A DNA stretch of 62,715 nt, from assembly GCA_031539165.1 (NCBI GenBank), contig JAVKLK010000034.1:1-62715 (forward strand). Reading direction: 5' to 3'. The position numbers and the translations under genes are program-made. Each line of letters starts with the position of its first letter. The stretch's first letter is position 1. Source of the stretch: CAIVSN01 sp031539165. Its GTDB lineage: Bacteria > Patescibacteriota > Gracilibacteria > BD1-5 > UBA2023. The notes under the pieces are model-generated. The model worked only from the letters and a program-made list of their open reading frames with translations, was not told where the DNA came from and did not search any database. Below, one piece after another: positions 41,715 through 51,684 of this stretch.

Positions 41715-42677
41715 ATGTCCATCTTGGAAATTCTCGCTTCAGCACTTCTTGGATGCTTGCCCATCCTTCTCTGGGCGTATGTATTCTCATATTTTGATGG
41801 AGTAGAATTTCGAATTCACCGATTTATTTTTGGTTGAATTGCGGGGGCAATAAGTGTTTTGCCTATCGTATATGCATCCCGAATCTATGATTTCATCGGT
41901 ATGAATGGGTTTCTTCAGGTTTTGGGAAATGGGGCATATTCGCTCTGAGAATTTCTCCAGGCATATCTTGCTGGAATATTTCTTCCATTCTCTGCATTTT
42001 TTGCCGTACTTGTTTGTTTATCAGGAGCAATACTCTGGCAGGCAAAAAAACGAATAGGCTCAAGTATTGTTGGGTTTTTCTTTCTTTCCCTTTGTCTTGG
42101 TATAGTTCTTGCGTATGTCCCACCAATTGGAAGTGGAGACCTTTCGATTCAGGATGTTCACATTGGGGCATTCACCTCTATTTGTATAGTATATGTATTC
42201 GTAGCCTCTCTTGAAGAAGCCATGAAACATGTTGGTTCTTATGGATCTTTCTGAGTTCGAGTAGAGCAAAAAGAAGTACTTCTTTTTGCTGTATACAGCG
42301 CTTTGGGGTTTGTTTTTCTCGAGAATCTCCTCTACCTTACCAATATTGCTGAACATTCAGGGATATTGAGCGCTTCTTTTTTTGGCACTCTTGCCTCTCG
42401 ATCTATTGTATCGCTCCTCCTTCACGTCTTCGCTTCTCTTATTATCGCCCTGGGATTTCTTCGATATGCCACTCTCCCGAATATACGAACGGGAATTCAG
42501 TTTGCATGAGCCTTTCTTCTTGCGGTAGGAGTTCATGCGGTGTTTAATATTTCTCTTTCGTATGGCAAAGCGGGCGTTATCGCTTTGTACGCTTTTGTGG
42601 GATACTTCTTCTTTACGAAAGTCTTTTTTGATGAGCGTTCCGAATCTCAATCTCTCGAACCAGCACATTCTCTGTAG
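41715..42677 (+). CDS. PrsW-like intramembrane protease
   Basis: 320 residues with about eight TM helices and several TGA-coded glycines. The family's conserved residues are visible in order: SLEEAMKHVG (EExxK motif, near 167), FVFLENLLYL (near 203), LLHVFAS (His near 237) and GVHAVFNISL (His near 274). PrsW proteases cut within membrane proteins, in Bacillus releasing an anti-sigma factor; they belong to the CAAX-protease-like superfamily. The target here is unknown. The gene overlaps the convergent tsaE by 65 nt. Confidence 0.8.
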
Positions 42678-43044
42678 AACGAATGAATACTTCTTTTGTC
42701 GGAATATAGGTATTGGCGAGTTTTTCGGACCACTCTACAATTTTAACGGCCGATTCATCGCAGAACATCTCTTCTCATCCGATTTGAATAAATGTGTCGT
42801 ACTCTTCGATTCTATAGAGATCAAAGTGATACCAATGCATTCATCCTCAGAAGGGGAGAGTATATTCCTGAACATACGTATAGGTAGGACTTCTTACGAC
42901 AACTGACTCAGGAAGTCCATACTTGCGAAGTAGGGCTCGTACAAGCGTCGTTTTCCCTGCACCAAGGTCTCCGTGAAGAAATATAATATCCCCTGGCTCA
43001 ATGGAAAGGGGAATGTCTCTGAGGTCGTCTTCGTATACAAGCAT
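42613..43044 (-). CDS. tsaE: tRNA threonylcarbamoyladenosine biosynthesis ATPase TsaE
   Basis: TsaE supports the t6A modification of ANN-decoding tRNAs. The P-loop FLHGDLGAGKTTLVRALL, RSPTYTYVQEY, HWYHFDLYRI and IVEWSEKLAN are all family motifs. TGAs at 42847, 42841 and 42775 restore the second half that standard code loses. I use ATG 43044 because TATCAT lies exactly 6 nt upstream; a TTG at 43077 would add 11 residues and is possible. 143 residues is close to the usual 150. Its end overlaps the PrsW-like gene by 65 nt tail to tail. Confidence 0.92.
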
Positions 43045-43050
43045 GCCCCT

Positions 43051-43056
43051 ATGATA
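43051..43056 (-). promoter_or_regulatory. -10 element 6 nt before tsaE ATG
   Basis: Minus strand TATCAT, then AGGGGC and ATG 43044. A TTGCAG lies about 15 nt further upstream. Confidence 0.4.
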
Positions 43057-43133
43057 ATCAGTCAAGAGAAACTGCAAGCCAATATTTGCGACCAGTGAGA
43101 ATACATGATAGCCTAGGAGTATAGCTTACTTTT

Positions 43134-43733
43134 ATGCACGATACATCTTCAACCGAAACCCTGAAAGATGCGGATTCTCTCCAAGAGAAAGCCTCTTCGG
43201 GAATGAGTTCCTCCAAGAAAACCACCTACATATCTGGGATATTTCTCCTGATTATCTGTTCTTTAACAGGGTTTCTTTTCTGGCAACAACGTACCATTGA
43301 AGCAAAAATACAATCGACTCAGTCACAGCTCTCGGAGTATCAATCAAAGATTACTCTGTTGAAATCAGATCCTCAAGTTCGAGCGTCCGAGATACTCGCT
43401 ACTCAGAAAGATGTCATTGAAAAGACTATTGAAAAATCCAACGCTGCTCGATATATCCGAGAACTCACTACTCTCAGTTCTCTCTATGGGGTAGCATTCA
43501 ATGGGTTTACCTTTTCTCAGAATAAAGTAAGCACCACTGCTGTAGCTCAGAAAGGACTCGATGATGATGCTATTCGAAAAATTATCCGCCTTATTGGAGG
43601 GTATCGTGAAACAAAGAAGGATATGATCTCATCTGGAACGGGAGGGCTCTCTCCATTCAAACTTGCCCCAGTACTTTCTGTTTCTGGAGATTCTGAGAAG
43701 CGAAATATTCATGTAGACTTCACCATTCAGTAA
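43134..43733 (+). CDS. PilN/PilO-like pilus assembly protein
   Basis: 199 residues: a cytoplasmic Ser/Lys-rich N-terminus, one TM (YISGIFLLIICSLTGFLFW, about 33-51), a coiled coil (IEAKIQSTQSQLSEYQSKI) and a small ferredoxin-like beta domain (YGVAFNGFTFSQ...LSVSGDSEKRNIHVDFTI). This is the architecture of PilN and PilO, which link the pilus motor platform to the envelope. It opens the type IV pilus operon; the next gene starts 1 nt after its stop. Assignment to PilN or PilO individually is not possible by eye. Confidence 0.75.
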   Translation: MHDTSSTETLKDADSLQEKASSGMSSSKKTTYISGIFLLIICSLTGFLFWQQRTIEAKIQSTQSQLSEYQSKITLLKSDPQVRASEILATQKDVIEKTIEKSNAARYIRELTTLSSLYGVAFNGFTFSQNKVSTTAVAQKGLDDDAIRKIIRLIGGYRETKKDMISSGTGGLSPFKLAPVLSVSGDSEKRNIHVDFTIQ

Positions 43734-43734
43734 T

Positions 43735-44274
43735 ATGTCTGTCCCAAAACAATTTCAATCCACTTCTATCCCAGCGCTTGCACTTCTTTTTGCTTTTGTT
43801 GGAGTAATCCTCGGAATCACCGTGACGTATGGATTGTACACCGATACTCTTGCACGATCTTCGGAGCTTGCCACCCTTGAACAACAATTGAAAGAATCAG
43901 GAGAAATGCTCCAGAAACTTGATAGCCTAAAAACACAGGCCACTGCTCCGAAATCGGATGTGGCGAAGTATGTTTGAGAGTTTCGAGAAGATACTCTTTT
44001 GGAGAATGTCTTTGCCCTTGCGGGTTCTGGCACTCAAATAGAAGGTATTAGTCTCGATTCTGGAGAGAAACTTGCCTCAGGGATGACCCTTGTTTGAATC
44101 AATCTTTCTCTTCAAACACCATCGTTACAGGAGCTCCTTGCCTTTCTTGATTCAGCTACTGGTACGGCTTCTCCTCGACGTTTTGTAGTGCGTCAGGTAA
44201 GCTTCCCCTATGATTCCATGAACAATCTTCCTATCGCCGCAACCATTCAGCTTGGAATGTATTCTATCAAATAA
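43735..44274 (+). CDS. PilO-like pilus assembly protein
   Basis: 179 residues with the same plan as the previous gene: TM at about 12-32 (ALALLFAFVGVILGITVTYGL), a coiled coil (LATLEQQLKESGEMLQKLDS), then a globular domain with GTQIEGISLDSGEKL and LQELLAFLDSATG. Two TGAs (43976, 44096) split it in standard code. It is translationally adjacent to the PilN-like gene and to pilC (6-nt gap), a typical PilN-PilO-PilC order. The gene is probably PilO, but sequence similarity alone is weak. Confidence 0.75.
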
Positions 44275-44280
44275 AATTTT

Positions 44281-45369
44281 ATGCAACGAGAGGTCCCAGA
44301 GATTCCAGTGTACTTCTGGAACTGAATTACTCTAAAAGAGAAAGCGGTTTTTTATGAACACCTTTCAAATCTGGTCGAAGGGGGAGTAACTCTTATTGAA
44401 GCGTTGGATTCTTTTTGCGAGAAGGTGAAAAATCCTCTTTTATACCGAGAGGTTTCTCAGCTCTTGCTTCTGATTGATTCTGGGGATGTCATGAGTACAG
44501 CAATGAAGAAACTTCCCCGTACTTTTGATAAATCTGAGATATCTCTCGTCGAAGCGGGAGAGCAGTCTGGAACTATGCAGCGTTCATTTACAAACTTGGC
44601 AGAAGATTTGCGAAATCGTGAGGAACTTCGACAGAAGCTGGTTTCAGCATTGACGTACCCAGCACTCATATTGGTGTTTCTTGCAGCAGCAATTGTTATC
44701 GTAATGCTTTTTGTTATTCCGAAGCTTCTTCCGCTGTTTGAAACAGCTCAAACAGCGCTTCCTCTCTCTACTCGATCACTCGTCGCAACCTCGAATTTCA
44801 TAGCAGAGCATTATCTTATAATTCTTTTCCTCCTCGTTGCTATTTCGGGATTTGGGTATGTGTATTTGCAGTCCTATTCCGGAAAAAGAATGTTTGATGA
44901 GATAGCCCTCAAAACTCCACTTATCGGGAATGTCTATAGAAACTACTGCATCGTACGAATTGCCACGACATTTGGACTTCTGCTTGGAGCGGGAATTCCT
45001 ATTATTAAGACGTTGCGACTTACGGGAGAGTCAACCAACAATGCTTTGTATGAGGAGGCTATCCAAAACGTGGCATCTTCTGTAGAAAAGGGAAATAAGA
45101 TTGCTGAGAGCTTCATTGCCGTGGATGAAAAGAACGAGCTATTTCCTTCTGATTTCATCCAACTCTTGGCTGCTGCAGAGAAGACCTCGACCATCAATAA
45201 AATATGTTCAAAGATTGCCACTCAGTATGCGCGCGAAGTTGATGCGGCAGTTGCAACACTGGTCAAATTTGTTGAGCCTACGGCAGTGCTTATTTCGGGA
45301 ATGTTTGTTGTATGGTTCGCATTTGCTATTTTTAGCGCGGTTCTCAAGATTACAGAAACTGTAGGATAG
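44281..45369 (+). CDS. pilC: Type IV pilus platform protein PilC (GspF family)
   Basis: Inner-membrane platform on which the pilus motor acts. 362 residues with two GspF repeats. The first has FYEHLSNLVEGGVTLIEALD, EAGEQSGTMQRSFTNLAE and a TM (LILVFLAAAIVIVMLFVIPKLLPLF). The second has RIATTFGLLLGAGIPIIKTL, LLAAAEKTSTINKI and a last TM (AVLISGMFVVWFAFAIFSAVL). A TGA at 44323 near the N-terminus hides the true start. It sits between PilO-like and the pseudopilins. The motor ATPase (PilB/PilT) is not in the window. Confidence 0.93.
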
Positions 45370-45405
45370 GCTTTACTCCTCCCATTCCTCGGATACACTA
45401 CGGGT

Positions 45406-45969
45406 ATGTTGTGTACTCAGGGGCGACAAGCTTTTACTCTCATCGAACTATTAGTGGTGATTGCTATAGTTGGGTTTTTGTTTTTGTTTGCTATTGCGCC
45501 GTATACATTTTATTCAAATACTTCCAAAGTTCGCCTCTCGGTCGATAGAGTGGAGCAAGAAATGAGCAAGGCCAAGCTTCTTGTATCAACTGGCTTTGCT
45601 CCTCATGGGGCAAATGTAGATTTGGTTTTACGAATTGGGCAGGGGGCTTCTTCGATGACTCTTGATTCCATCCCAGTTTCAGCATCGGGGAGCACACCTC
45701 TTCCTCCTGGTGATCTTCAAAGAAAGTCTATTGATCGAGTTCCTTTGGATGCTCCGGTGCTTATTTCTGGTTTTCTTCTTTCTGGCGGAACTCCCACGAC
45801 TCCACCAACAAGTATTGATATAGTGTATCGATCTCCCAACGGAGCCATGGAAGTATGGGATAGTTCTTCAGCTGTTTCAACTCGAATAATCTCTGATATA
45901 CAGGGGGTAGTCGGAGTCAAAGGCGCCATGACTGGTTCTCTCTCTCGTTCATTTATGCTTCGAAAATAA
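45406..45969 (+). CDS. Type IV pseudopilin 1
   Basis: 187 residues with the class III signal MLCTQGRQ-A-FTLIELLVVIAIVGF: the Glu at +5 and a long hydrophobic helix. The residue before Phe is Ala rather than the usual Gly, so cleavage may be after Ala or less efficient. The soluble head is beta-rich, with Ser/Pro/Gly loops (GGTPTTPPTSIDIV). It is the first of three pilins in the operon and starts after a 36-nt gap. It could be a minor pilin that primes assembly. Confidence 0.85.
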   Translation: MLCTQGRQAFTLIELLVVIAIVGFLFLFAIAPYTFYSNTSKVRLSVDRVEQEMSKAKLLVSTGFAPHGANVDLVLRIGQGASSMTLDSIPVSASGSTPLPPGDLQRKSIDRVPLDAPVLISGFLLSGGTPTTPPTSIDIVYRSPNGAMEVWDSSSAVSTRIISDIQGVVGVKGAMTGSLSRSFMLRK

Positions 45970-45970
45970 C

Positions 45971-46657
45971 ATGCACAGAATCTCTTGTTCTCGTCCTTGA
46001 TTCACCTTGGTGGAAGTATTGATAGCGGTTCTGATATTTGGTCTCGGCCTTATTGCAGCTTATACGCTCATGTATTCGGCAAATGCTCTCTCGTTGCGCT
46101 CCAAGCAGGAAATTATTGCTACAAACCTCCTCCGCGAACAGCTCGAGCTGGCAAAAAATGTTCGAGATACCAATTTCCTTGCTCTTCGTTCTTTTGATTC
46201 AATCCGAGGAATAGACCCCTCTTGTGGTACGGCGTGCACTCTGTCGGGATATGGAGTGTTTCGAACGCGCTTTACTGCAGGAGATTCTCCTGTTCAATTT
46301 GTCCGAGATATTTTTGGGTCGGGGAATTTTGGAGTATCACAAGCTCCAGCTTGGATGGATCCAGGCTTTGCTGCGCATAAGACTCTTGTTCTTGAAGAAG
46401 CACGAAAATCCCCTGTAGATACTCGGTTCCGATACTGCATTGATTCGCAATGACGATATGGATCTTGTGCGGGAGGAGGTGCGCCAACTCCCTACTATGG
46501 TTTCACTCTTATTCGCCCCTTGTCTACTCGAGACGATGCGACAGATGCTCTTGTGTCAGTCAATGGAGCCATTCGCGTAACGGCCTATTTTGCGACAACA
46601 GAGTGAGGGTATAGAGAACTGAGCATGTCGACGCTTCTTACTGATTTTAAGAGATAA
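45971..46657 (+). CDS. Type IV pseudopilin 2 (PilV-like)
   Basis: 228 residues. The prepilin-peptidase glycine (codon 10, 45998-46000) is a TGA: P-G-FTLVEVLIAVLIFGLGL. The head has Cys pairs (SCGTACTLSG) and, after a TGA at 46451, a C-terminal part with YCIDSQGRYGSCAGGG. The signal plus a Cys-bearing head of this size resembles PilV/GspI-type minor pilins. The start lies 1 nt after the previous stop. Confidence 0.85.
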
Positions 46658-46662
46658 TACCT

Positions 46663-47358
46663 ATGCAAGTTCGGGCTCTCCATCGAGGATTTACTCTCAT
46701 AGAAGTAATCGTTGCCATTACTATTTTGGGGATTATTTTGACGAGCGTATTTCAGATTTATAGCCACATATCTCTGATGAGTAAGCGACTCGAAATGGCT
46801 CGATGACTTCAAGAAAATACTCGAAATATCACTCAAACTATTGCTCAGGATATTCGAGAAGGGGGTATTGCCTTTGAATGTTACGATCTAACAAGTCCTG
46901 TTCCGGGTTGTTCTGGGACTCGAACTACGGAATATACGGCAAGTGGGACAGATATCCTGATTCTTCGAGGTACGTCGACAGAATGTGCGTGAGGATGTTT
47001 CATCCAGTACTATCTGGCAAAACCGATTGTAACAGGATGAGAAGTAGCCTGTACCTCTACAGAGGCTGCCACGCCGGGGGCATGTTACCTCATACGAAGC
47101 GTGGTGAATGCGGGAGGAACGCAGGATTCGAGTACTCGTTTGAGCGATGCAGATACCTCTATCACACAACTGCGTTTTTATATCAGTGGAGTTGATGTAA
47201 ATCGTTTTGCCAATGCTTGAGATACGGAATGAAAAGTGACTCTTTCGTTCTTGCTTGCCATAGCTCCAAAGAGAGGGTTGGATCCAGAAACCGCTGCTCG
47301 ACTTACCATACCAGTACAGACGACCATTACTCAGAAGTTGTATAAAAGTAACTCCTAG
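46663..47358 (+). CDS. Type IV pseudopilin 3 (PilW/GspJ-like)
   Basis: 231 residues with RG-FTLIEVIVAITILGIIL, a textbook prepilin N-terminus. The head contains Cys in AFECYDL, VPGCSG, ECAGGCF and EVACTSTE, all after TGA codons that standard calling treats as stops (46804, 46990, 47038 and others), so no standard ORF covers it. It ends with a beta-strand pattern (DTSITQLRFYISGVDVN). PilW/GspJ-like minor pilin is the best guess from the order V-W-X and the size. Confidence 0.82.
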
Positions 47359-47363
47359 CGCCC

Positions 47364-48341
47364 ATGAATTTTCCTTTCTCGTTGAGTTCTCGCTTCTCTG
47401 CTGCAACATCTGGAGTTCAGGGTTTTTCTACGGTTCTCGCACTGTTACTCACGGGTTTTCTTGTGACACTTGCTGCAGGAGTACTGTTTTTGTTTCTTTC
47501 AGAAAATAAGATAAATCAATCTCTTTTCAATGGAACATCCTCCTTCCACGCGGCAGAAGGAGCTATGGAATATACTCTCCTCAAGCTCAAGCATCATCGA
47601 GAGTGATTTCAGGATACTCTTGAGGCTTCTAGTTTCGATGGAGAGACACTGCGTACTGGAGCCTGAAGGGAAGCAAAAATGTCCTATGAAATACAGGCTC
47701 AGGCTACGACATATACGGGAACTATCGCTCCAAACACTTTTGAAATTCTTCCACTTTTTGTGGAGAAAGGAAAAACTCTGCATTCAAACTCAGATGGATC
47801 TTTCTGGAATGCTCCGAATGGTCCAGACACACTTTCTCCTCCAAGAGCATTTTATGATAAACAAGAAACGGGAGAGGCTTCTCTTACTATTTTGGAGGGG
47901 GAGAGGATGGTATGGAATATTATTGGGAATGATACTTCAGGGGATACATTTGGAATCTCTGGAATTCTCTGTAAGACATTTGCTGGTCCTCCCTGCATTC
48001 CTGGAACCGACCCCTTAGTAGCCTCCCCCGTAAGTCCGACTCTTACATCTGCGAATAGATGAAACTTCCGTAAATATCAGAATGGAATCCTTTCTCAGGA
48101 AACAAAAACAGTAGGAGATTTCCTGAGCACCTATGTGGAGAATTATCTGGTTTTATATAATCCAACGAATCAGGCAGTTCGTTATACTCTAGCTTCTCCT
48201 CCAGACCGTCCTTTTGCCCTTCCAAACGTGCGTGTTGTGGCAAGTGGTCTTGTAGGGAATTCTCGAATTTCCCTCTCACTCTCAGAAAATAAATCAAAAC
48301 TTTTCGAGGTTCTCAAATATAGCCTTTTTGTTCCAGAATAA
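47364..48341 (+). CDS. PilX-like pilus assembly protein
   Basis: 325 residues across TGAs at 47604, 47664 and 48060. It starts with a Ser-rich basic segment and one TM (STVLALLLTGFLVTLAAGVLFLFL), then a helix NKINQSLFNGTSSFHAAEGA with the Glu typical of PilX/GspK proteins, and a long beta-rich head. It lacks a standard FTLIE signal, as many PilX/GspK-like members in candidate phyla do. It closes the operon of pilus genes at 43134-48341. Confidence 0.75.
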
Positions 48342-48378
48342 ACTTCTGCTCTCGGAGTTACTGATGCGGTGAGCTGGA

Positions 48379-49581
48379 TTATTCGTGAGATTCTCCGTAC
48401 TTTCCCATTTGGAAATCCCACTTCTTTGTCTCTTGATTGAAAATATAGATGATTTCGTATCCATCCGATCATTTCTGGTAATCTCGCGGAAGCCAAGGAA
48501 GATACTTTTTGTCAAAGAGCTCTTGTGCATCTACAGCATGTTTCCCTGTCTGAGAGAAATATGCAGTATCAGCATCTTGTACGTATTGAAGATTCATCTC
48601 ACGAACGGACTTGTCCAGATACGAAGAACAAAATGCGGATACATCGGTTTTTTCTATTTCTTCTTGTTTTTCTCAAAGAGCTTTCTTTGCAGCAGCCCGA
48701 GCCCGTTCTACTTGTTGGAGAAATGCGGGGGTGAGTTTTCTTCCTTCTGCAAAAGCTGGTATGAGAAGGTTTTTTAGTTCCGTTGTGACTTTTCGACATA
48801 CACTGGTTTCATCGGGGTCTATATTTTCTGCGAGGGAGAGGAACATGATAATGGCTTTTTCTCTGTCTCCGGTTTTCCCTTGCATAATAGCGCTCATTAT
48901 CCGAGATCACCTTGGTGCCGTATCGTGAACTCCGGCAACTTTGTACCAGTATGATGCCTCTTCGGGGTTGTTATTATTCCAGTATGAGGTATATGCAAGG
49001 TAATAGGGTATCATCGGATCATTGCAGGGATTTCGTACCGCCGGATCGTTAAAAAGCTTTTGGAGGTTATATTCTGCTCGTATTTTTTCGAGCTTTGGCA
49101 TGTCACAGTTTTTCGAGATACCCTTTTTCCCGAGAGATAGAGCCTCCTCCACATGTCTCTTTGCTTCTTCTTTTGAAAGAGTTTCATAGCGTTCGTTAAC
49201 ATCAGGAAGAAGAAGTAGTCCTATCTGGTAGGGGTACGTGAAGTGAGGGGATATATCCGTAATGAGTCCAAGCATCGCTGCAAGGTAGGCTTTGTACTCT
49301 GCACCGATAGCGTTTCATCCAATATACTGAATCGTTTGAAGCCAGTATATATCCGCCACAACCGTTTCTAGTCCAGCACTCCCGATGCGAACCGCATCTC
49401 GTGTCGGTATGAACTCAGGATGGTCGATAAGATTGCGTTGGATTTGCTTATGCATTGCATAATTTTGTCCTGTCCCGAGCCAATAAAACACTCAGAAACA
49501 TCCGGCTATCACAAGGAGAAATAGGATGATTCCGAGGATCTTTTTGAGAAATTTGAGATTAAATACCGATTCCTTCTTCAT
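48379..49581 (-). CDS. Membrane-anchored helical-repeat protein, 400 aa
   Basis: ATG 49581 gives MKKESVFNLKFLKKIL then a TM (GIILFLLVIAGCF, about 16-30), followed by helical, TPR-like segments: VADIYWLQTIQYIG, NPEEASYWYKVAG and DREKAIIMFLSLAEN. Cys pairs occur (NCDMPK, NPCNDP, VCRKV). TGAs at several sites (49492, 49315, 48904, 48670, 48463) break it in standard code. The start lies inside the 3' end of khpB (23-nt overlap). It may be a periplasm-facing scaffold with TPR-like repeats. Its job is unknown, but its place next to the pilus operon, convergent with it, is worth noting. Confidence 0.75.
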
Positions 49582-50089
49582 TGAGTTCTGATGAGAGATG
49601 TTTCGCTGGGGTTGCTTGAGGAGATTGCGTTTGGCTGCATCGGATATACATGTGTCTGTTTTCTCCTTCTCCTTCACTATGTGCTTCAATTCCAGAGTCA
49701 TTCTTTGCTTGAATATAGTGATGAATTTTTTTGCGTTCCGCTCCAGTGAGTTTGCTGAGCTGGATGGGTACCCCTTGCTCTCGAGCTTCCTGTATCTTTG
49801 ATTCTACATATCGGAATAACCGTTCTTCTTTTGATTTCAGATAGTCATTTACTTCAATATGAATGATGCAATGTTTCCCGGAACTTTTTTCGACCATTCT
49901 TCCAAATAAATGGGTAATTTGTTCGAGAGACTGACCGTGTATGCCGATGAGAAGCTTTGAGTCAGGAGATTTGATACTCACCCTATATGCTTCAGAATCA
50001 TCTTCCTCCGCATCGACTTGAATTGAATCGAATTCAATCGACATGCGAGTGAAGAAATCTTGTGCGAGGGTGAGAATTGTATCACGCAT
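49559..50089 (-). CDS. khpB: RNA-binding protein KhpB (Jag)
   Basis: 176 residues: a Jag-like N-terminus, a KH domain (KLLIGIHGQSLEQITHLFGR, with an alanine/histidine variant of the GxxG loop), then R3H (LTGAERKKIHHYI, preceded by VNDYLKSKEERLFRYV). KhpB/Jag binds RNA and is linked to cell division and wall control in Gram-positives, and it often neighbours yidC. Here it begins a leftward pair with the 400-aa protein. ATG 50089 is chosen because TATACT lies exactly 6 nt before it; a GTG at 50104 is the alternative. Confidence 0.9.
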   Translation of the reverse strand: MRDTILTLAQDFFTRMSIEFDSIQVDAEEDDSEAYRVSIKSPDSKLLIGIHGQSLEQITHLFGRMVEKSSGKHCIIHIEVNDYLKSKEERLFRYVESKIQEAREQGVPIQLSKLTGAERKKIHHYIQAKNDSGIEAHSEGEGENRHMYIRCSQTQSPQATPAKHLSSELNEEGIGI

Positions 50090-50095
50090 AGGCAC

Positions 50096-50101
50096 AGTAT
50101 A
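50096..50101 (-). promoter_or_regulatory. -10 element 6 nt before khpB ATG
   Basis: TATACT on the minus strand, followed by GTGCCT and ATG 50089. No convincing -35. Confidence 0.5.
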
Positions 50102-50132
50102 CACAAACCAAGAAATAATCCATGAGAATCAT

Positions 50133-50160
50133 TTGATTCTCTCTCGCCTTTCGATATAAC
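50133..50160 (+). promoter_or_regulatory. Promoter of tRNA-Ser
   Basis: TTGATT (50133-50138), a 16-nt spacer and TATAAC (50155-50160); the tRNA starts 13 nt later. It is divergent from khpB. Confidence 0.6.
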
Positions 50161-50172
50161 TCATGCACACAC

Positions 50173-50262
50173 GGAGGATTCGCATAGTGGTCGAGTGCAC
50201 ACCCTTGGAAAGGGTGCAGGCGGGAAACTGCCTCAAGAGTTCGAATCTCTTATCCTCCGCCA
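50173..50262 (+). tRNA. tRNA-Ser (anticodon GGA)
   Basis: 90 nt with a long variable arm. The acceptor GGAGGAT pairs with ATCCTCC, the anticodon loop TTGGAAA gives GGA, and the T arm AAGAG-TTCGAAT-CTCTT is perfect. CCA is encoded. Confidence 0.92.
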
Positions 50263-50329
50263 AAATAAAAGCTAGTATTGAATTAGTAGAGAGTCTTTTT
50301 CTGAAAAATAACAGTAAAATGATTCTGGC

Positions 50330-50836
50330 ATGAACAAAGAAATACTTTTTTTGTATGCGAACCATGTTCGTTTAGAAATCGAAAAACATAAAAATTTTCA
50401 TTCCCATAAAGAGCGAAATATGACAGTATTTCCAAAGGGTTGTTGTGACGAGGCTAGCTGGATATTATGGAAGTACTTTTCTGAGAAATGAATCTCCTGA
50501 TTCAAGAGAATGCACGTATCGTGATGGGACCTTTCGAGAGATATTTCACATGTATGGCTTGAGAATGATGAATTTTCGATAGATATAACAGGCGACCAAT
50601 TCAATGGCTGGTGGAATTACCACTTCAACCCCGTTGTTGTTATTCCTCGCGAGAAATACTTCTTCAATGAGATCATTGATTCCAATGTAACTAACAGCTT
50701 AAACATTAAATCCCAACCGAGCGATGGATACGAATCATTTATCGTTGGAGTAGAGATGGTTAATCAGATGAATATAACTGATTTTTACGGATATCTTGTC
50801 CAAGAAGGGCTGTTGACCAAGTCTCTAAACATATAA
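50330..50836 (+). CDS. Putative papain-fold-like protein, 168 aa
   Basis: Standard code sees no ORF here because of three TGAs (after FSEK, after GIS and before WDLSRD). With Gly the frame runs from ATG 50330 to TAA 50834. The segment VFPKGCCDEASWILWKYF puts a Cys at the start of a helix, VWLEND follows a His (ISHVWLE), and DITGDQFNG follows. This Cys-His-Asp order with ITxDQF recalls a papain-like peptidase/transglutaminase fold seen in small bacterial proteins. The C-terminal half is hydrophobic and mixed alpha/beta. The stretch is more AT-rich with different codon choice from its neighbours, so recent transfer is possible. Catalysis is inferred. Confidence 0.6.
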
Positions 50837-50878
50837 AAGAACTCCTCAATACAATTTCTTTGTTTGAGTGAGTGTGGT

Positions 50879-51541
50879 CTATTTATCTGAGTCTCTTGAA
50901 AATCCATCTTTAACCCAAAAATATAGGGCTCTGGTCGATAATGAACATACAAGACTTCCAATTCCTAAAATAATAGATTTTCATACCCAAACAATTTCTT
51001 CTCAACTAAAAAGAAAGCCGTATAGAAGCGCTAAAGTTAGAATAATCAAACTAATACTTATAGAAAGTCTGAACCATCATTTTTGTATTCGATTCTCAAT
51101 GATTGCAAACTGTGCTATCTTAAGTAAAACGACAGATCCAATTCAGGGAACAACAATAAAAATTAGTACCAGGAATATTAATATATCATCTTTTGAAGTT
51201 ATATAGTCTAACTGCTTAACTACAGAATCTCAGAAAGATAACTTTGTTGGCGGACTTGCAATCCAATTGTTACAAATGCGATAGTGACGGTATCAGGAGT
51301 AATCCTTAATCCAAGTTCCGCTACTGGTACAGGGTGGCTTATCCTGCCTGGCAGACTGTACATATCTTTCCCAAGCCAAGTGTTCTGTTGGGTATTTGAT
51401 TTTCCAACTCATATAAGTTTCGTAGTCCCGTTCTGACTCTATAACTCTGTTCTGAGCGTTGGACAGAAGAAGTCATATAAATATTGTGAGGGAAATTAGT
51501 AGAAAAAATCAACTAACTTTACTGGAGTTAAGATTGAGCAT
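50879..51541 (-). CDS. Membrane protein with eight in-frame UGA codons, 220 aa
   Basis: Invisible under standard code, which instead suggests a false ORF on the other strand. From ATG 51541 to TAG 50879 there is no TAA or TAG, and eight TGAs read as Gly at plausible loop positions (for example VPGIGSV, QKGWFRL). Layout: TM1 (GFFLLISLTIFIGLLLS, about 10-27), a polar domain of about 85 residues with two Cys (PPCTSSG, RICNNW), then three TM helices (ILIFLVLIFIVVPGIGSVVL, ISISLIILTLALLYGFLFSG, VGKSIILGIGSLVCSL) and a short tail. The hydrophobic periodicity is far too regular for a chance frame. Family unknown. It lies in the AT-rich stretch beside the papain-like gene. Confidence 0.75.
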
Positions 51542-51684
51542 GAGTCTGGAAGTTTTATTTACTAGTGACATATTTCTCTAAGTTACCAGTCAATGGTAAG
51601 TATAATTCTTTTTAAAGAAAACTTTTTATGTCTCAGGTGTCCTGATAAAATTGAAAACCAACACTGATTTTGTAGAGGTTTCTT

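Noticed and set aside
50868..51206. Plus-strand ORF of 112 codons
   Set aside because: It is the antisense shadow of the code-25 membrane protein at 50879-51541, whose hydrophobic pattern is far better.
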